Shown: positions 1-9,605, counted from the stretch's first letter. The stretch: DNA of 64,000 nt from Methylonatrum sp040877625 (GCA_040877625.1 JBBDNK010000008.1:1-64000), one strand, 5' to 3'. Program-made: numbers and translations. The notes: a model not told the origin generated them from the sequence alone.

Positions 1-2
1 GG

Positions 3-21
3 ACCGCGATAACCTCGCGGT
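3..21. repeat. Short perfect inverted repeat
   Basis: ACCGCG and CGCGGT form a six-base stem around a seven-base loop, downstream of the ssb gene on the minus strand. No clear T-tract follows, so a terminator role is only a guess. I see nothing else in the first 171 bases. Confidence 0.35.
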
Positions 22-171
22 GGGGTTACTTCAGGGAATTTTTTAGCCCATGCCGTTGGGCCTTGTCAAATTCGGCGTGCTGTCATTTGCCATGCCCGGT
101 GAACAACATGTTTGACCGATGACATTGCAGCCAGGGCAGCGGAAACATCCTCGGGACGGTGACCACCGTCC

Positions 172-567
172 TCACGATTCCGCTTCATCATCCCGGGTTT
201 CCGAGATCAACCACTCGATGGACGCGATCTTGCCGGGATCGAGGTCCACATGTAGGGCGCGGATCTCCACCTGGGTGTGGATTTCCCCGGATTCCCGATC
301 GGTCCAGGATGACTCCAGCAGTTCACCGTCAACGAAAATGCGGCTGCCCTTGCGAAGCAGCCGCGCGATGTTTTCCGCATTGCGCCCCCAGTAGGCCACG
401 TTCATCCAGAACCCGCCCTTGTCCTCGAACCCGCCATCGCCGTCCGGTTTCGGCCGATCGAAGTAGACACGCAGGTTGACGACGCTCAAGGACTCGCCAT
501 TGGATTCGGTATGGCGAAGGACCGGCGCGGCACCCAGGTTGCCGCGGCCGCGAAAGGAATTGGCCAT
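172..567 (-). CDS. ssb: Single-stranded DNA-binding protein, integrative-element type
   Basis: This is a 131-residue OB-fold single-stranded DNA-binding protein that would coat exposed ssDNA. The order NLRVYFDR, a GFWMNVAYWG segment, then GSRIFVDGELLESSWTD matches the SSB fold. It lacks the long glycine/glutamine tail and the acidic Phe tip (DDDIPF type) of chromosomal SSB; it ends in DDEAES instead. Such short SSBs are typical of integrative and conjugative elements and plasmids. An AGGAGCCACTAACC leader precedes the ATG. It is divergent from the HTH pseudogene at 803. That the island is mobile is inference from this gene type only. Confidence 0.8.
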   Translation of the reverse strand: MANSFRGRGNLGAAPVLRHTESNGESLSVVNLRVYFDRPKPDGDGGFEDKGGFWMNVAYWGRNAENIARLLRKGSRIFVDGELLESSWTDRESGEIHTQVEIRALHVDLDPGKIASIEWLISETRDDEAES

Positions 568-802
568 GGTTAGTGGCTCCTCTGATTGAAGTGCTCAGTA
601 GAGGGAACCACGCGATGTGCCGGCCATGGTGGATTAACTCTCAATTCGCCCGGACGAGTATCGCCTTGTGAATGCGAAGCAGCATACGCAAGCTGACGTC
701 CGCCATCCGGTTGCCGTGCCGCGACGAGCAGCTGCCCTGCAAGGCAGAAAGTCGTCTCCACCAATGGCCGTGAAGCCGCAGTACGGAATGTGATGAGCCG
801 TT

Positions 803-1826
803 ATGGAAAACGACAGAATTACCCGTGAAGAATTGTTTGAACTCGTCTGGAGCGCGCCTACCGTTAAGGTTGCGAATACACTTGGAATCAGCGATACCGC
901 TGTCGGCAAGCTCTGTAACAAGCTCCAGGTACCCAAACCGCCACGTGGGTATTGGGCCAGGATTGCCGCGGGTCAGCGGCGTCGACAGCCTCCGTTGCCC
1001 GCATACATGGAAGAATCGCAGCAAACGGCCGAGCGGGCGAGGGCGCCCGCCGGGGTTCCGCTGGCGCTCAGGCGTCGCGAGCTGTTTCTGGATGTGGCAA
1101 AGCGGGTTGGCTACAGCGACGACCATCCGCCGTTCACTCTGCGTAATGGTGTTCTAACGCGGATCGATCCCGAATTCGCGACGTCTATCGTTCTGGCCCT
1201 GCAACGAAAAGCCACACTCGGGTTTAAAGACAGGCCCGGCTCCTACCGGCAGGGGCTTGCCTTGGAGAGGACTACCGGAGACCTCATCAAGCTTCTGCTC
1301 CCGGTGTGTGCGGGTACCGTCGCCATCTTCGATGCGGACAAGGCAAGATCAACCTGACTGGGGTACAGGCCGTGTTGGTAAGGCTGACCGGAGAGCTGCG
1401 TCATACGGTCGCAGCCATGGCGCATGTCGTGCGAGAGAATGGGCTCTCCCACATCGCCCGTGGCATCGACCGCGGAGACCACGGCTGGCGTATCCGCTAC
1501 GCAGGAGACCCCGAGAGTTTCATCAGCGCGACAACAACTATGCACGTCAGCGCCTCTGAATTCTGGGTTCAATCACATTCTGCCTTCGATGACAGGGCCT
1601 TCGTAAGTCATCCACTGTCGCTGTGGGATCTGGTGCCGGAGGACGCTCTCGGAATCAGTGTGAAGACGCTACCCCGCATCCTGCCCGGTCCACGTTCGGC
1701 AGACACCAGGAAGTGCTGGAGCGCATGGCGGAGGCAAGTTCGCTGTATGACATGAGCCGGAATGCGCTCGATGAAGTGCATTATACCCCTCCCGTATTCT
1801 CGCTAGACTCCGCTGAAAACCCTTGA
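803..1826 (+). pseudogene. Frameshifted helix-turn-helix protein gene
   Basis: The first 184 codons (803-1357) read as an HTH protein: ITREELFELVWSAPTVKVAN, then a GISDTAVGKLCN recognition helix and KPPRGYWARI. This N-terminal pattern is common in uncharacterised DNA-binding proteins of mobile elements. The frame then stops, but good coding sequence continues in another frame (about 1340-1690, with GDHGWRIRYAGDPESF) and again in a third (about 1690-1826, with HQEVLERMAEASSLYDMSRN). I read this as one gene of about 340 codons broken by two frameshifts. The 184-residue front part could still be made as a truncated DNA-binding protein. Confidence 0.5.
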
Positions 1827-1942
1827 GGCATGATTTCTGGCGCCATCCAAAATGGATTGCAGTCGGTGGGAACGCATGGCTTATTCCGTCAATTTATTTT
1901 CCTCTGTGGATAGTAATAACGCTGCGATTTTATTCGGCCCGG

Positions 1943-2839
1943 CTACTTGTTTTCGATTCCGGAAAACTCCTGTCCGCGCCCAACATGTTCATGCCCATTC
2001 ACCAAGGTGGTGTCCTGTACCCCCAATCTACGTGACAGCGCATCAGCCATCCGGAGCAATGCAGCGGCGGTATCGCTGTTCAATGAGATGTCTATCTGCC
2101 CCCGTCTGCCGGCTACGGCCACCGCGGCGACAATCCGGTTACTGTTGTCGAACACCGGCGCGCTGAGGCATTCGTAACCCGGTGCCACAATGCTATCCAC
2201 GGCGGATATACGATGTTCGCGCACCGTGGCGAGGAGTCGTTCAACGTCTTCCATCGTGTGAAGACCTGCATGAGCGGCGGAGCTGTCAGGGTTCGCTAGT
2301 TCGGCTTCGATCAATGGCTGAGTCAGCGACCGGTTAAGGAACGCGGCGAATACCCGTCCGAAGGTGGAAGTCAGTACCGGAAATACCGTGCCAAGCCGCA
2401 TGGAATGCGAGGTCACATGCGGTGCCTCTGCCCAGCGAACCAGGGAAGGACCGTAGTTGGCCCAGATGGCCATGGAGGCCGTGACGTTGAGTTCTTCCCG
2501 AAGTGCGTCAAGCGCGTCTTGGGCTATCTCCATCACGCTCAGCCTCCGCATTGCTCCCAGGCCGAGTTCAAGTGCGGACGGTCCGAGATCGTAGTAGCCG
2601 TTATTCGGCTTTTGTTCCACAAGGCCGGTTCGGACAAAACTCACAAGGTACTTGTGTACCTTGCTGCGCGGCATTCCGAGCCTGGCGGCGAGAGCGCTAA
2701 GCGGCATGGGTTCACCCGCGTCGCAAAGCGCCTTAAGGAGAGGCACTCCGACTTCGATTGACTGAATCCCGGTACTTTCTTTGCGAGCGCCGTTGTTTGT
2801 CAGATCGGTTGACATCGCGTGTTTCCTGGTGGTAGACAT
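1943..2839 (-). CDS. IclR-family transcriptional regulator
   Basis: This is a 298-residue regulator of the IclR family. An N-terminal winged helix (about residues 25-90: PLSALAARLGMPRSKVHKYL, then GLVEQKPNNGYYDLGP) is followed by an effector-binding domain (about 100-275) with the typical segment SIVAPGYECLSAPVFDNSNRIVAAVAVAG. IclR proteins commonly control aromatic catabolism, binding ring intermediates or aromatic acids. It is divergent from the catabolic genes starting at 3145. A palindrome at 2865-2881 lies just upstream of its start, suggesting autoregulation. A second in-frame ATG eight codons in (2815) is an alternative start. The ligand cannot be told from sequence. Confidence 0.9.
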   Translation of the reverse strand: MSTTRKHAMSTDLTNNGARKESTGIQSIEVGVPLLKALCDAGEPMPLSALAARLGMPRSKVHKYLVSFVRTGLVEQKPNNGYYDLGPSALELGLGAMRRLSVMEIAQDALDALREELNVTASMAIWANYGPSLVRWAEAPHVTSHSMRLGTVFPVLTSTFGRVFAAFLNRSLTQPLIEAELANPDSSAAHAGLHTMEDVERLLATVREHRISAVDSIVAPGYECLSAPVFDNSNRIVAAVAVAGRRGQIDISLNSDTAAALLRMADALSRRLGVQDTTLVNGHEHVGRGQEFSGIENK

Positions 2840-3144
2840 ATGGCGTCCCCCGATAAGGGACGTTGTTACTCATAGAGTAACGGTGAGCAGAGGAGAAATG
2901 CAAGTAGTGCGGAAGGGTATTTCCACTGCTACGCAAACTAGAGAGTGGGATGTTGGTGATCAGCGGTTGTTCAGGCTAGTGCACAGAGTCACCTGACAGG
3001 GTGGGGCACGATGAATTGGATAAGATTCCGCGATGTTCACCGGCTTTAATCCTGTCTTTCTTCATTAATTGGTGCAGAAACGAGGTCTTTTTGTTGCCGC
3101 TTGGTGCGTAAAGAAGCAATAACGTTAATAAAAAGGGGTGCTCG
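2840..3144. promoter_or_regulatory. Divergent control region between iclR and module A
   Basis: These 305 bases hold no credible gene. They contain the palindrome at 2865-2881 next to iclR, and an AT-rich run (about 3100-3134) with a GGGGTG ribosome-binding site just before the ATG at 3145. No convincing -35/-10 pair for the catabolic genes could be fixed by eye. Confidence 0.5.
2865..2881. promoter_or_regulatory. Candidate IclR operator (perfect palindrome)
   Basis: GTTACTCATAGAGTAAC has perfect seven-base arms around ATA. It lies 26 bases upstream of the iclR start. The half-site AGTAAC recurs before the extradiol gene at 19062 and before the importer gene at 23969, which suggests one regulator. 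IclR-family operators are commonly short palindromes of this kind beginning GTT and ending AAC or CAC. Confidence 0.55.
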
Positions 3145-4053
3145 ATGAATACGATATGGCTGGATCTGCTTGGCGCACGGGTGGGCTATTACGGGAAGAA
3201 ATACCGCACGCGCGTGATCGAGGCGGGTGAGGGCGAGGTGTTGCTTCTGCTCCATGGCATCGGAGGTCATGCGGAAGCCTATAGTCGCAATATCATGCGC
3301 CTGGCAAAGCATTTCCGAGTGCTCGCCATCGATTTCGTCTGGCACGGTCTGTCCTCGAAGCCAGAGTTCAAGGGCGTCACCATTCCCACCTATATGGACC
3401 AGATTATCGATCTCATGGAAGACCTCGGGGTCGACAGGGTTTCTATTGAAGGCGAGTCCCTGGGCGGGTGGGTAGCACTGTACATGGCCTTTGAGCGACC
3501 GGAACTGCTCAACAGGATCATTCTCAACACGAGCGCGGGCGTTGTATTCAAACCAGAGACCATTGAGACGGGATTGGTCGAGGTGAGGGATGAAGAGGGC
3601 ATCAAGCTACTGCGGGAACGTTCGCTAAATGCAATTGACAACCCGACGTATGAAACGTGTCGCAAGCGCCTTGAATGGTTGATGGCGTCACCCGAGCGCG
3701 TGACAGACGAGCTCGTCGCACTTCGCCATGCTTTCTATAACGACCCCGAGACGAAACGTGCTCTCAGATCGGTCTTTGAGTACACCTTCGATCCGAAAAC
3801 ATCTCAGCCGTATCGAATTCATGAGCAAAGGCTAGGCGAACTGAACCTGCCAACCCTGGTGCTGTGGTCCGACAAGAACCCCGGTTCCGGAGCCGATGTT
3901 GGTCGCCATATCGCAAATCAGATACCGGGCTCCACCTATCACTGCATCAATGATGCCGCGCACTGGCCCCAATGGGAGCATGCCGAAGAGCACGATCGCG
4001 TCGTGGCTGAGTTCATGCAAGGTGGAAGCCTGGCCAGGGAGAATAAGCGGTGA
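3145..4053 (+). CDS. Alpha/beta hydrolase, meta-cleavage product hydrolase type
   Basis: This 302-residue alpha/beta hydrolase resembles the C-C bond hydrolases (MhpC/BphD group) that split the vinylogous acids made by extradiol ring cleavage. The oxyanion segment LLLHGIGGHAEAY is near residue 33, the nucleophile elbow GESLGGW places Ser105, and Asp243 (WSDKNPG) and His273 (DAAHWPQWE) complete the triad. The next gene, an extradiol dioxygenase, overlaps its stop by four bases (GTGA), so the two are translationally coupled and probably act in sequence. Substrate unknown. Other members of the fold act as esterases, but the coupling favours C-C hydrolysis. Confidence 0.82.
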   Translation: MNTIWLDLLGARVGYYGKKYRTRVIEAGEGEVLLLLHGIGGHAEAYSRNIMRLAKHFRVLAIDFVWHGLSSKPEFKGVTIPTYMDQIIDLMEDLGVDRVSIEGESLGGWVALYMAFERPELLNRIILNTSAGVVFKPETIETGLVEVRDEEGIKLLRERSLNAIDNPTYETCRKRLEWLMASPERVTDELVALRHAFYNDPETKRALRSVFEYTFDPKTSQPYRIHEQRLGELNLPTLVLWSDKNPGSGADVGRHIANQIPGSTYHCINDAAHWPQWEHAEEHDRVVAEFMQGGSLARENKR

Positions 4054-4940
4054 ATGTGGTGGCGCTAGGATATCTAGGACTGGAATCCAATAAATTATCC
4101 GAATGGAAGGAATTTGGAAACGACGTGCTGGGTCTTTCACTCCGCGATCACACCGCTGACGACGCAGCCGTTTACTTTTCCATGGACGAATACCTTTACC
4201 GCCTGGCGGTGCATCCGGGGGAAAAGGAGGGGTTGGCGTACATCGGCTTCGAAGTCGAGGATAAAAGCGCGCTTGCGCAGGTGCATGAACGGCTGACGCT
4301 TGCCGGCCTACGGTCATCGCCGGGTTCCGAGGCGGATTGCCGCGCCCGTGGCGTGCGCGGGCTTGTTCGTTGTGAGGATCCCGCGGGAAACGCGATCGAA
4401 CTCTATTACGGAATGAAGCGTGTTTGCATGCCCTTCAATTCTCCCACCGGCATCAGCGGATTCGTGACCGGAGCGTTGGGGATGGGGCATGTGGTCATTG
4501 AGGTTCCAGATCTCGAAGCCTGCGAGGCCTTTTATACCGAGATGCTGGGTCTGAGAGTGAGCGACTATTTTAGCGACAAGCTTGTATTCCTTCGGTGTAA
4601 CGCGCGACACCACTCCGTAGCTCTTGCGAGCATCGGGGGACTCCCTGGATTGCGGCACCTCCTACTGGAAGTCGAAAAGCTGGACGAGGTGGGGATGGTC
4701 TATGACCTCTGCGCCCGGAAGGGAGTGCCTATTGCGCGGACGCTTGGCAAGCACAGTAATGACTGGATGTACTCCTTCTATGCCTTGAGCCCTTCGGGTT
4801 TTGAGCTCGAATACGGTTCCGGCGGGCGGCTCGTCGACGATACCAGTTGGACCGTGTGTGTGGTGGACCGTCCCAGCATCTGGGGTCACAAGCCTGTCGG
4901 GGAGAGCGCTATGCGGCGCCAGAAGCGCCTGGAAGCCTAG
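4050..4940 (+). CDS. Extradiol ring-cleavage dioxygenase (VOC family)
   Basis: This is a 296-residue type I extradiol dioxygenase of the vicinal-oxygen-chelate fold, with two tandem domains. Metal ligands are visible in the C-terminal half: His147 (GMGHVVIEV), His188 (second His of NARHHSVAL) and Glu254 (FELEYGSGG), the pattern of 2,3-dihydroxybiphenyl 1,2-dioxygenase. It would open a catechol-like ring next to the hydroxyls using Fe(II). It starts with GTG inside the upstream hydrolase stop. A paralogue lies at 19062. Its length and the two-domain form fit BphC-like enzymes rather than LigB-type extradiol enzymes. Confidence 0.88.
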   Translation: MNVVALGYLGLESNKLSEWKEFGNDVLGLSLRDHTADDAAVYFSMDEYLYRLAVHPGEKEGLAYIGFEVEDKSALAQVHERLTLAGLRSSPGSEADCRARGVRGLVRCEDPAGNAIELYYGMKRVCMPFNSPTGISGFVTGALGMGHVVIEVPDLEACEAFYTEMLGLRVSDYFSDKLVFLRCNARHHSVALASIGGLPGLRHLLLEVEKLDEVGMVYDLCARKGVPIARTLGKHSNDWMYSFYALSPSGFELEYGSGGRLVDDTSWTVCVVDRPSIWGHKPVGESAMRRQKRLEA

Positions 4941-5024
4941 CAATAAGAAAATGGTTCGATTGAAAAGTGGAACGTCCAAGACCTTAAGTAATGCAAGCCT
5001 GATTTTCGCAGTGGAGGAGAAAGC

Positions 5025-6311
5025 ATGCTAACAAATGAGGAAATACGGAAGCTCGTAGACGTCGAGACGGGCGATGTGGCTCGAAAGATATTTGTCGATC
5101 CGGACGTCTATCAACAAGAGTTGGCCCGCATTTTCGGGCGTTGCTGGCTTTATGTTGGCCATGAAAGCCAGTTCAAGAACAACGGTGATTTCATAACCAC
5201 CTACATGGGAGAAGACCCGGTTATAGTCATACGTGACGGGGCGGGCAAGATCAACGTGCTGCTTAACTCTTGCCGGCATCGCGGAATGAAGGTCTGCCGA
5301 AAGGATGAGGGCAATGCACGGTCATTTGTCTGCAGCTATCACGGCTGGAGTTTCTCCAATAGCGGGGAGTTGCTCGCTGTGCCGCGTGAGGAAGTGGCTT
5401 ACTGTAATGGTATCGACAAGGGCGATCTTGGCCTGCTCCGGCCGGCACAGGTGGATACATTGCATGGAATGATTTTCGCCAATTGGGATCCGGATGCGCC
5501 CTCTCTAAACGAGTATCTGGGCGACATGAAATTCTACTTGGATTTGATGGCTGACCGGATGGAAGGCGGTATTGAACTCATCGGCGGCGTTCATAAATGG
5601 ATTATCGATGGCAACTGGAAGCTAGCCGCCGACAATTTCGTGGGCGACATGTATCACGTGCCGGTCACCCATGGATCCGCGGTCGGCATTGGAATACGCA
5701 AGCCCTGGGGTGACGACGGCTACCAGATCAGTCCTGGAAACGGTCACGGATTTGGAGGCGAGTTTGGCGGACTTGCGGAAGGCGAAGGGGTCGCCACGCC
5801 TTATACCCCGTTCATCAAAAAAGTTCGGGAGAATCTTGAAAAGGACAAGGGCGACTACGTGTCCAAGATAGTGCCGATTGGGCATGGCACGGTTTTCCCC
5901 AATTTTTCGTTCCTCGACACAATGCGGTTCAGAACGTTCCGCGTCTGGCATCCAAAGGGTCCGAATAAAATGGAAATTCAAGCCTGGTGTGTCGTGGACA
6001 AGGCGTTGCCAGATGAGCTGAAGGCGGCCGTGCGGCAGCAGTACATCTTCACGTTTGGTCCCAGCGGTGTCTTTGAGCAGGAAGACGGCGAAAACTGGAG
6101 TCAGTGCACGGCGGCGGCGGCCGGGTGGCGGGGCCGTCAGGACAACTTCAACTATTCCATGGGTCTCGGTCGCGAGAGGGAAGCAAGCGAAGTGCTTGGA
6201 CACGACCTTCCCGGCAAGATCGGCGGCATGTGGAGCGAGATCAATCAGCGAGCGATGTACCGGCGCTGGCGTGACCTCATGGCGGCCGAGAGCTGGAGCG
6301 ACCTGGCATAA
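5025..6311 (+). CDS. Rieske ring-hydroxylating dioxygenase, alpha subunit (first)
   Basis: This 428-residue catalytic subunit dihydroxylates an aromatic ring. The Rieske cluster ligands are Cys83, His85, Cys103 and His106 (CRHRGMKVC and CSYHGW). The mononuclear iron site is seen in DNFVGDMYHVPVTH: Asp208 bridges the subunits, and His211 and His216 bind iron; the third ligand should be a later Asp. A GGAGGAG ribosome-binding site precedes the ATG. The beta subunit follows 26 bases downstream. Class and substrate are uncertain; the DNFVGDMYH form is shared by biphenyl-, naphthalene- and cumate-type oxygenases. Confidence 0.93.
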   Translation: MLTNEEIRKLVDVETGDVARKIFVDPDVYQQELARIFGRCWLYVGHESQFKNNGDFITTYMGEDPVIVIRDGAGKINVLLNSCRHRGMKVCRKDEGNARSFVCSYHGWSFSNSGELLAVPREEVAYCNGIDKGDLGLLRPAQVDTLHGMIFANWDPDAPSLNEYLGDMKFYLDLMADRMEGGIELIGGVHKWIIDGNWKLAADNFVGDMYHVPVTHGSAVGIGIRKPWGDDGYQISPGNGHGFGGEFGGLAEGEGVATPYTPFIKKVRENLEKDKGDYVSKIVPIGHGTVFPNFSFLDTMRFRTFRVWHPKGPNKMEIQAWCVVDKALPDELKAAVRQQYIFTFGPSGVFEQEDGENWSQCTAAAAGWRGRQDNFNYSMGLGREREASEVLGHDLPGKIGGMWSEINQRAMYRRWRDLMAAESWSDLA

Positions 6312-6337
6312 CGAATTGGCAACGAATAGGTGGAGCT

Positions 6338-6835
6338 ATGGAATACGCTTTCGTTAGGGGCATAGAGCAGTTCCTATACCGAGAGGCGCGACTTCTCGAT
6401 GAGGGGAAGTTCCAAGAGTGGTTGGATCTTTTTACCGACGATGTTCGGTATTGGATGCCCATGAAAACAACAAGAGACGCAACGTCTTCGGCCGAAACGA
6501 CCGATAAGGAGCTAGCCTTTTTCGATGATCGGAAACCGACGTTGTCACTGCGAGTCAAGCGTTTGACTACAGGAATGGCATTCGCCGAGGATCCGCCCTC
6601 TCGAACCAGAAGAATTATTTCAAATATAGAGATTGACGCTCTTTCAGATAAAGAGGTCGAGGTGTACTCCAATTTCCTAGTTTACAGAACACGTTTGGAG
6701 TCGGTCGAGGATACCTATGTCGGCCATCGGAAGGATGTATTAAAGGAAGTGGACGGAAGCTGGAAAATTGCGCAACGCAAGATGATTATCGAGCAGAATG
6801 TTCTCGCTTCCAACAATTTAAGCGTTTTTTTCTAG
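6338..6835 (+). CDS. Rieske dioxygenase, beta subunit (first)
   Basis: This 165-residue small subunit has the SnoaL/NTF2-like cone fold that completes the alpha3beta3 oxygenase. Family signs are the opening FLYREARLLDEGKFQEWLDL, then DVRYWMP, and the closing WKIAQRKMIIEQNVL. It has no catalytic residues of its own. A GGTGGAG site sits before the ATG. It pairs with the alpha subunit just upstream and is followed by the importer binding-protein gene. Confidence 0.9.
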   Translation: MEYAFVRGIEQFLYREARLLDEGKFQEWLDLFTDDVRYWMPMKTTRDATSSAETTDKELAFFDDRKPTLSLRVKRLTTGMAFAEDPPSRTRRIISNIEIDALSDKEVEVYSNFLVYRTRLESVEDTYVGHRKDVLKEVDGSWKIAQRKMIIEQNVLASNNLSVFF

Positions 6836-6885
6836 TGCGGGCGTTGGAGGTCGCAAGAGAAGACGAGAAAGGGTTTCCCTTGCTC

Positions 6886-6895
6886 GTTATATAAC
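6886..6895. repeat. Short palindrome before the importer gene
   Basis: GTTATATAAC is a perfect ten-base palindrome in the gap between the first beta subunit and the binding-protein gene. It could be a weak operator or part of a promoter. It lacks the full AGTAAC half-site seen elsewhere, so I do not assign it to the IclR set. Confidence 0.25.
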
Positions 6896-6972
6896 TAACA
6901 AGTTGATGGGCCGGGATGGCTAGTGTGTTCCCCGTCTTGGGCCCTGAAACGACTGGGAGTGGAGGAGTCGAA

Positions 6973-8106
6973 ATGCCTTCTATCTGGAATTGCGGTTCCA
7001 AGAGCCTGTTAGTGGGGGCGGTGTGCGCGGTGTCCCTGGTACTTGGCCCAGGGTCTTCGGGAATGGTCAACGCCCAGAGCGCCGAGGCGCATGGTGAGGA
7101 ATGGGCGCGCGTCGTGGAGGCAGCGAAGCAGGAAGGTCGTCTCATGCTCGGCGGGCCTCCAGTGCCGGCCACGCGAGAGTTTATTTTGAGAGAGTTTGGG
7201 CGGGCGTATCCAGACATTCAGGTGGAATACACGGCTGCGGTGTTGCCCGAGTTTCCTGCACGAGTCGAGGCTGAGCGGAGAGCGGGGCGTTACCTGTGGG
7301 ATGTGTACTTCTGGGGGCCCGGCCCGGAAATCTACCGGATGGCGGATAACAACGTATTCGATCCCATCGTTCCGGCGCTTTTGCGTTCGGACGTGAAGGA
7401 CCCGGAGGTCTGGGGAGGCTGGGATCAGGCCTTTGTCGACACTGAAAAGCAGTACGTATTTTCGTTCTGGAATGAGCTTCTGAGCGTTACCTTTAACGCC
7501 AAGCTCGTTCCACCGGGTGAGATCCAAAGCCTCGACGATCTGCTGAAGCCGGAATACGCCGGCAAGATAGTCTGGTGGGATCCGCGCGTGGGTGGTGGCG
7601 GCTCGAACTACGCGGCAATGATGCTCTATCAGCACGGAGAAGATGCGCTGCGGAAGTTGTTGCGAGACCAAAGGCCGCTCTTGGTTGCAAATAACACCGA
7701 CATTGGTGAGCGCATCGTTCGCGGCACGCATCCTATCGGTCTGGGGTCCGATCTTACCGACGTACTGCGGCCTTACCGCGATGCCGGCATGGATCTGGAT
7801 ATTCGAAATGTGGGCAATACGCCTGAATCGGCGTATGTGGGTGTGGGCTACGGCACGGTGGCATTGTTTAATCGCCCCGCCAATCCTAATGCCGCCAAGG
7901 TGTTTCTGAACTGGCTGCTCTCGAAAGAGACGCAGAACGGGCTTTCAGAGGTCACCGGCCGTAACAGCCGGCGGACGGATCTCGTGCCGGTCAGCGAAGA
8001 CAAACGGCCCCGGGAGGGAATGAACTACTTCTCTGCACAGACACAGGAGAACGTAATGGGCTATCAACTCGAGGCCATTCGTATCGCCCGTGAGGTGCGG
8101 CCGTAA
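6973..8106 (+). CDS. ABC importer substrate-binding protein, ferric/aminoethylphosphonate type
   Basis: A 377-residue periplasmic binding protein of extracellular solute-binding family 1. I start at 6973 because a strong GGAGG precedes this ATG and it gives a clean signal peptide (hydrophobic residues 11-28, cleavage near VNA-QS at 34). The mature protein begins EWARVVEAAKQEGRLMLGG, then YPDIQVEYT, and carries FNRPANPNAAKVFLNWLLS near the end, the FbpA-like pattern. The ligand is probably not iron here: it lies between two Rieske oxygenase pairs and an ABC ATPase and permease follow at 10266 and 11433. Uptake of the aromatic growth substrate is inferred. A paralogue is at 23969. Confidence 0.85.
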   Translation: MPSIWNCGSKSLLVGAVCAVSLVLGPGSSGMVNAQSAEAHGEEWARVVEAAKQEGRLMLGGPPVPATREFILREFGRAYPDIQVEYTAAVLPEFPARVEAERRAGRYLWDVYFWGPGPEIYRMADNNVFDPIVPALLRSDVKDPEVWGGWDQAFVDTEKQYVFSFWNELLSVTFNAKLVPPGEIQSLDDLLKPEYAGKIVWWDPRVGGGGSNYAAMMLYQHGEDALRKLLRDQRPLLVANNTDIGERIVRGTHPIGLGSDLTDVLRPYRDAGMDLDIRNVGNTPESAYVGVGYGTVALFNRPANPNAAKVFLNWLLSKETQNGLSEVTGRNSRRTDLVPVSEDKRPREGMNYFSAQTQENVMGYQLEAIRIAREVRP

Positions 8107-8339
8107 CGAATGCTTATGCCAGTACGCTGGCGTTGGTGCGATGTGTCCCGACGGCATGCGGCGCCAGCGTTCGCCAGATGTGACAGATCCAGAGCGGGGT
8201 CCTTTTGCTGCGGGCTATCAGCGTCGCGATCTGGTTGAACTACAAGTCCGGATGCGTATGAAGGCTTGCGTATGAAGGCTAAAGAGTGCAGTTGCACTTT
8301 CGTTTGATTAAGTGGGTTGTGATTTTCGGGAGGCGTAAC

Positions 8340-9605
8340 GTGGCCAGGGTAATGGGTGAAGCGGGAGATGTCGCGGTGGATGAACTCGTCGAGAAGGGGC
8401 GAGTGCATCGCCGGTTGTATGTGGATCCTCTGGTCTTCGAGAAGGAAATGGAGCGGATCTATTACGGCGGCTGGGTATTCGTATGCCACGAAAGCGAGAT
8501 AAGCGAGCCCGGGGACTATAAGACAAGCTATATCGGCCGGCAGCCCGTCATACTGAGTCGGCACTCCAATGGCCAGATATACGTGCTTCTCAACCGGTGT
8601 ATGCACCGCGGGGCGCAGGTTTGCCAAGAGGGTAAGGGAAACACCCGGGCATTCCGCTGTCTTTATCATGGCTGGGCCTACGACAATAAAGGCGATCTTT
8701 TAGTGGTGCCGTTCCCGGAGGGATATGGCGAAGATTTCGATACCAGCAAACTCGGATTGCGGGCGGCGCCATGCGTGGAAAGCTATCGAGGATTTGTCTT
8801 TGCGAGTCTCAATCCCGATGTCGGAGCGCTGAGGGAATGCATGGGACCAGCAGCTGACGTGATTGACCTGATCGTCGATGCTGCCCCGGGGGGGGAGATC
8901 GAAGTCGGTGCCGGCGTTCAGAAGTACGTCTATTACGGAAACTGGAAGTTGCAGATCGAGAACTGGGTGGATGGCTATCACCCCAGCTTCACGCACCAGA
9001 GTGCGTTTGCGCTCATGGCCCGGAAAACAGGGGCAAAGCCAAGTAGCCAGCAGGGGTCGGTGGCAAAGGCCGTCAGTATTCCCAACGGGCATGCGCTGTT
9101 GGACTTTACCGGAAGCCCGCGAGCTGCACTGCCATCGGGCGATGGTGACGCTGAATACCAAGCCGCTTTGGAGAGCAGATATGGACGCGAGCGTGCTCGG
9201 GAAGTGCGTGAGAGTGACGTTCAGATCCTGGTGTTTCCTAATCTCTTCATCCAGAGCAACGGTCAGCATTTCCGTGTGGTGCGGCCGATTTCCGTGGACA
9301 AGACGGAAGTCCATGCCTATCCGTACGCTCTGAAGGGCGGGTCGGAAGAACAGAATCGCCGGATGGCCTCCAGGCTGGGGTGGTGGGCGTCGGCGGCGGG
9401 TTTCGGGCAACCCGACGATCTGGAGGCGTTTGAGCGATGCCAGGAGGGGCTGCGGATAGAGAGCGCGGAGTGGCTGCTTTTCAGCCGCGGGCTGCACCGG
9501 GAGCAAAGGCGCGCTGACGGATCGGTAGTCGGGGATGTTACCGACGAGGTAACGCAGCGCGGCATCTATGAAGAGTGGAAAGCCCGGATGACCGATGGCC
9601 GGTGA
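8340..9605 (+). CDS. Rieske ring-hydroxylating dioxygenase, alpha subunit (second)
   Basis: A 421-residue oxygenase alpha subunit. I place the start at the GTG at 8340, six bases after GGGAGG; an upstream in-frame start at 8286 lacks such a site. Rieske ligands are Cys87, His89, Cys107 and His110 (CMHRGAQVC, CLYHGW). The iron site is ENWVDGYHPSFTH, with bridging Asp211 and ligands His214 and His219. This ENW...GYH form differs from the DNF...MYH of the first alpha subunit, so the two probably take different substrates or positions. The beta subunit begins at 9688. Confidence 0.9.
   Translation: MARVMGEAGDVAVDELVEKGRVHRRLYVDPLVFEKEMERIYYGGWVFVCHESEISEPGDYKTSYIGRQPVILSRHSNGQIYVLLNRCMHRGAQVCQEGKGNTRAFRCLYHGWAYDNKGDLLVVPFPEGYGEDFDTSKLGLRAAPCVESYRGFVFASLNPDVGALRECMGPAADVIDLIVDAAPGGEIEVGAGVQKYVYYGNWKLQIENWVDGYHPSFTHQSAFALMARKTGAKPSSQQGSVAKAVSIPNGHALLDFTGSPRAALPSGDGDAEYQAALESRYGRERAREVRESDVQILVFPNLFIQSNGQHFRVVRPISVDKTEVHAYPYALKGGSEEQNRRMASRLGWWASAAGFGQPDDLEAFERCQEGLRIESAEWLLFSRGLHREQRRADGSVVGDVTDEVTQRGIYEEWKARMTDGR

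Noticed and set aside
6973..8106. Plain iron importer
   Set aside because: The family is named for ferric binding, but the position inside catabolic operons makes that label misleading. I kept the fold name and left the ligand open.
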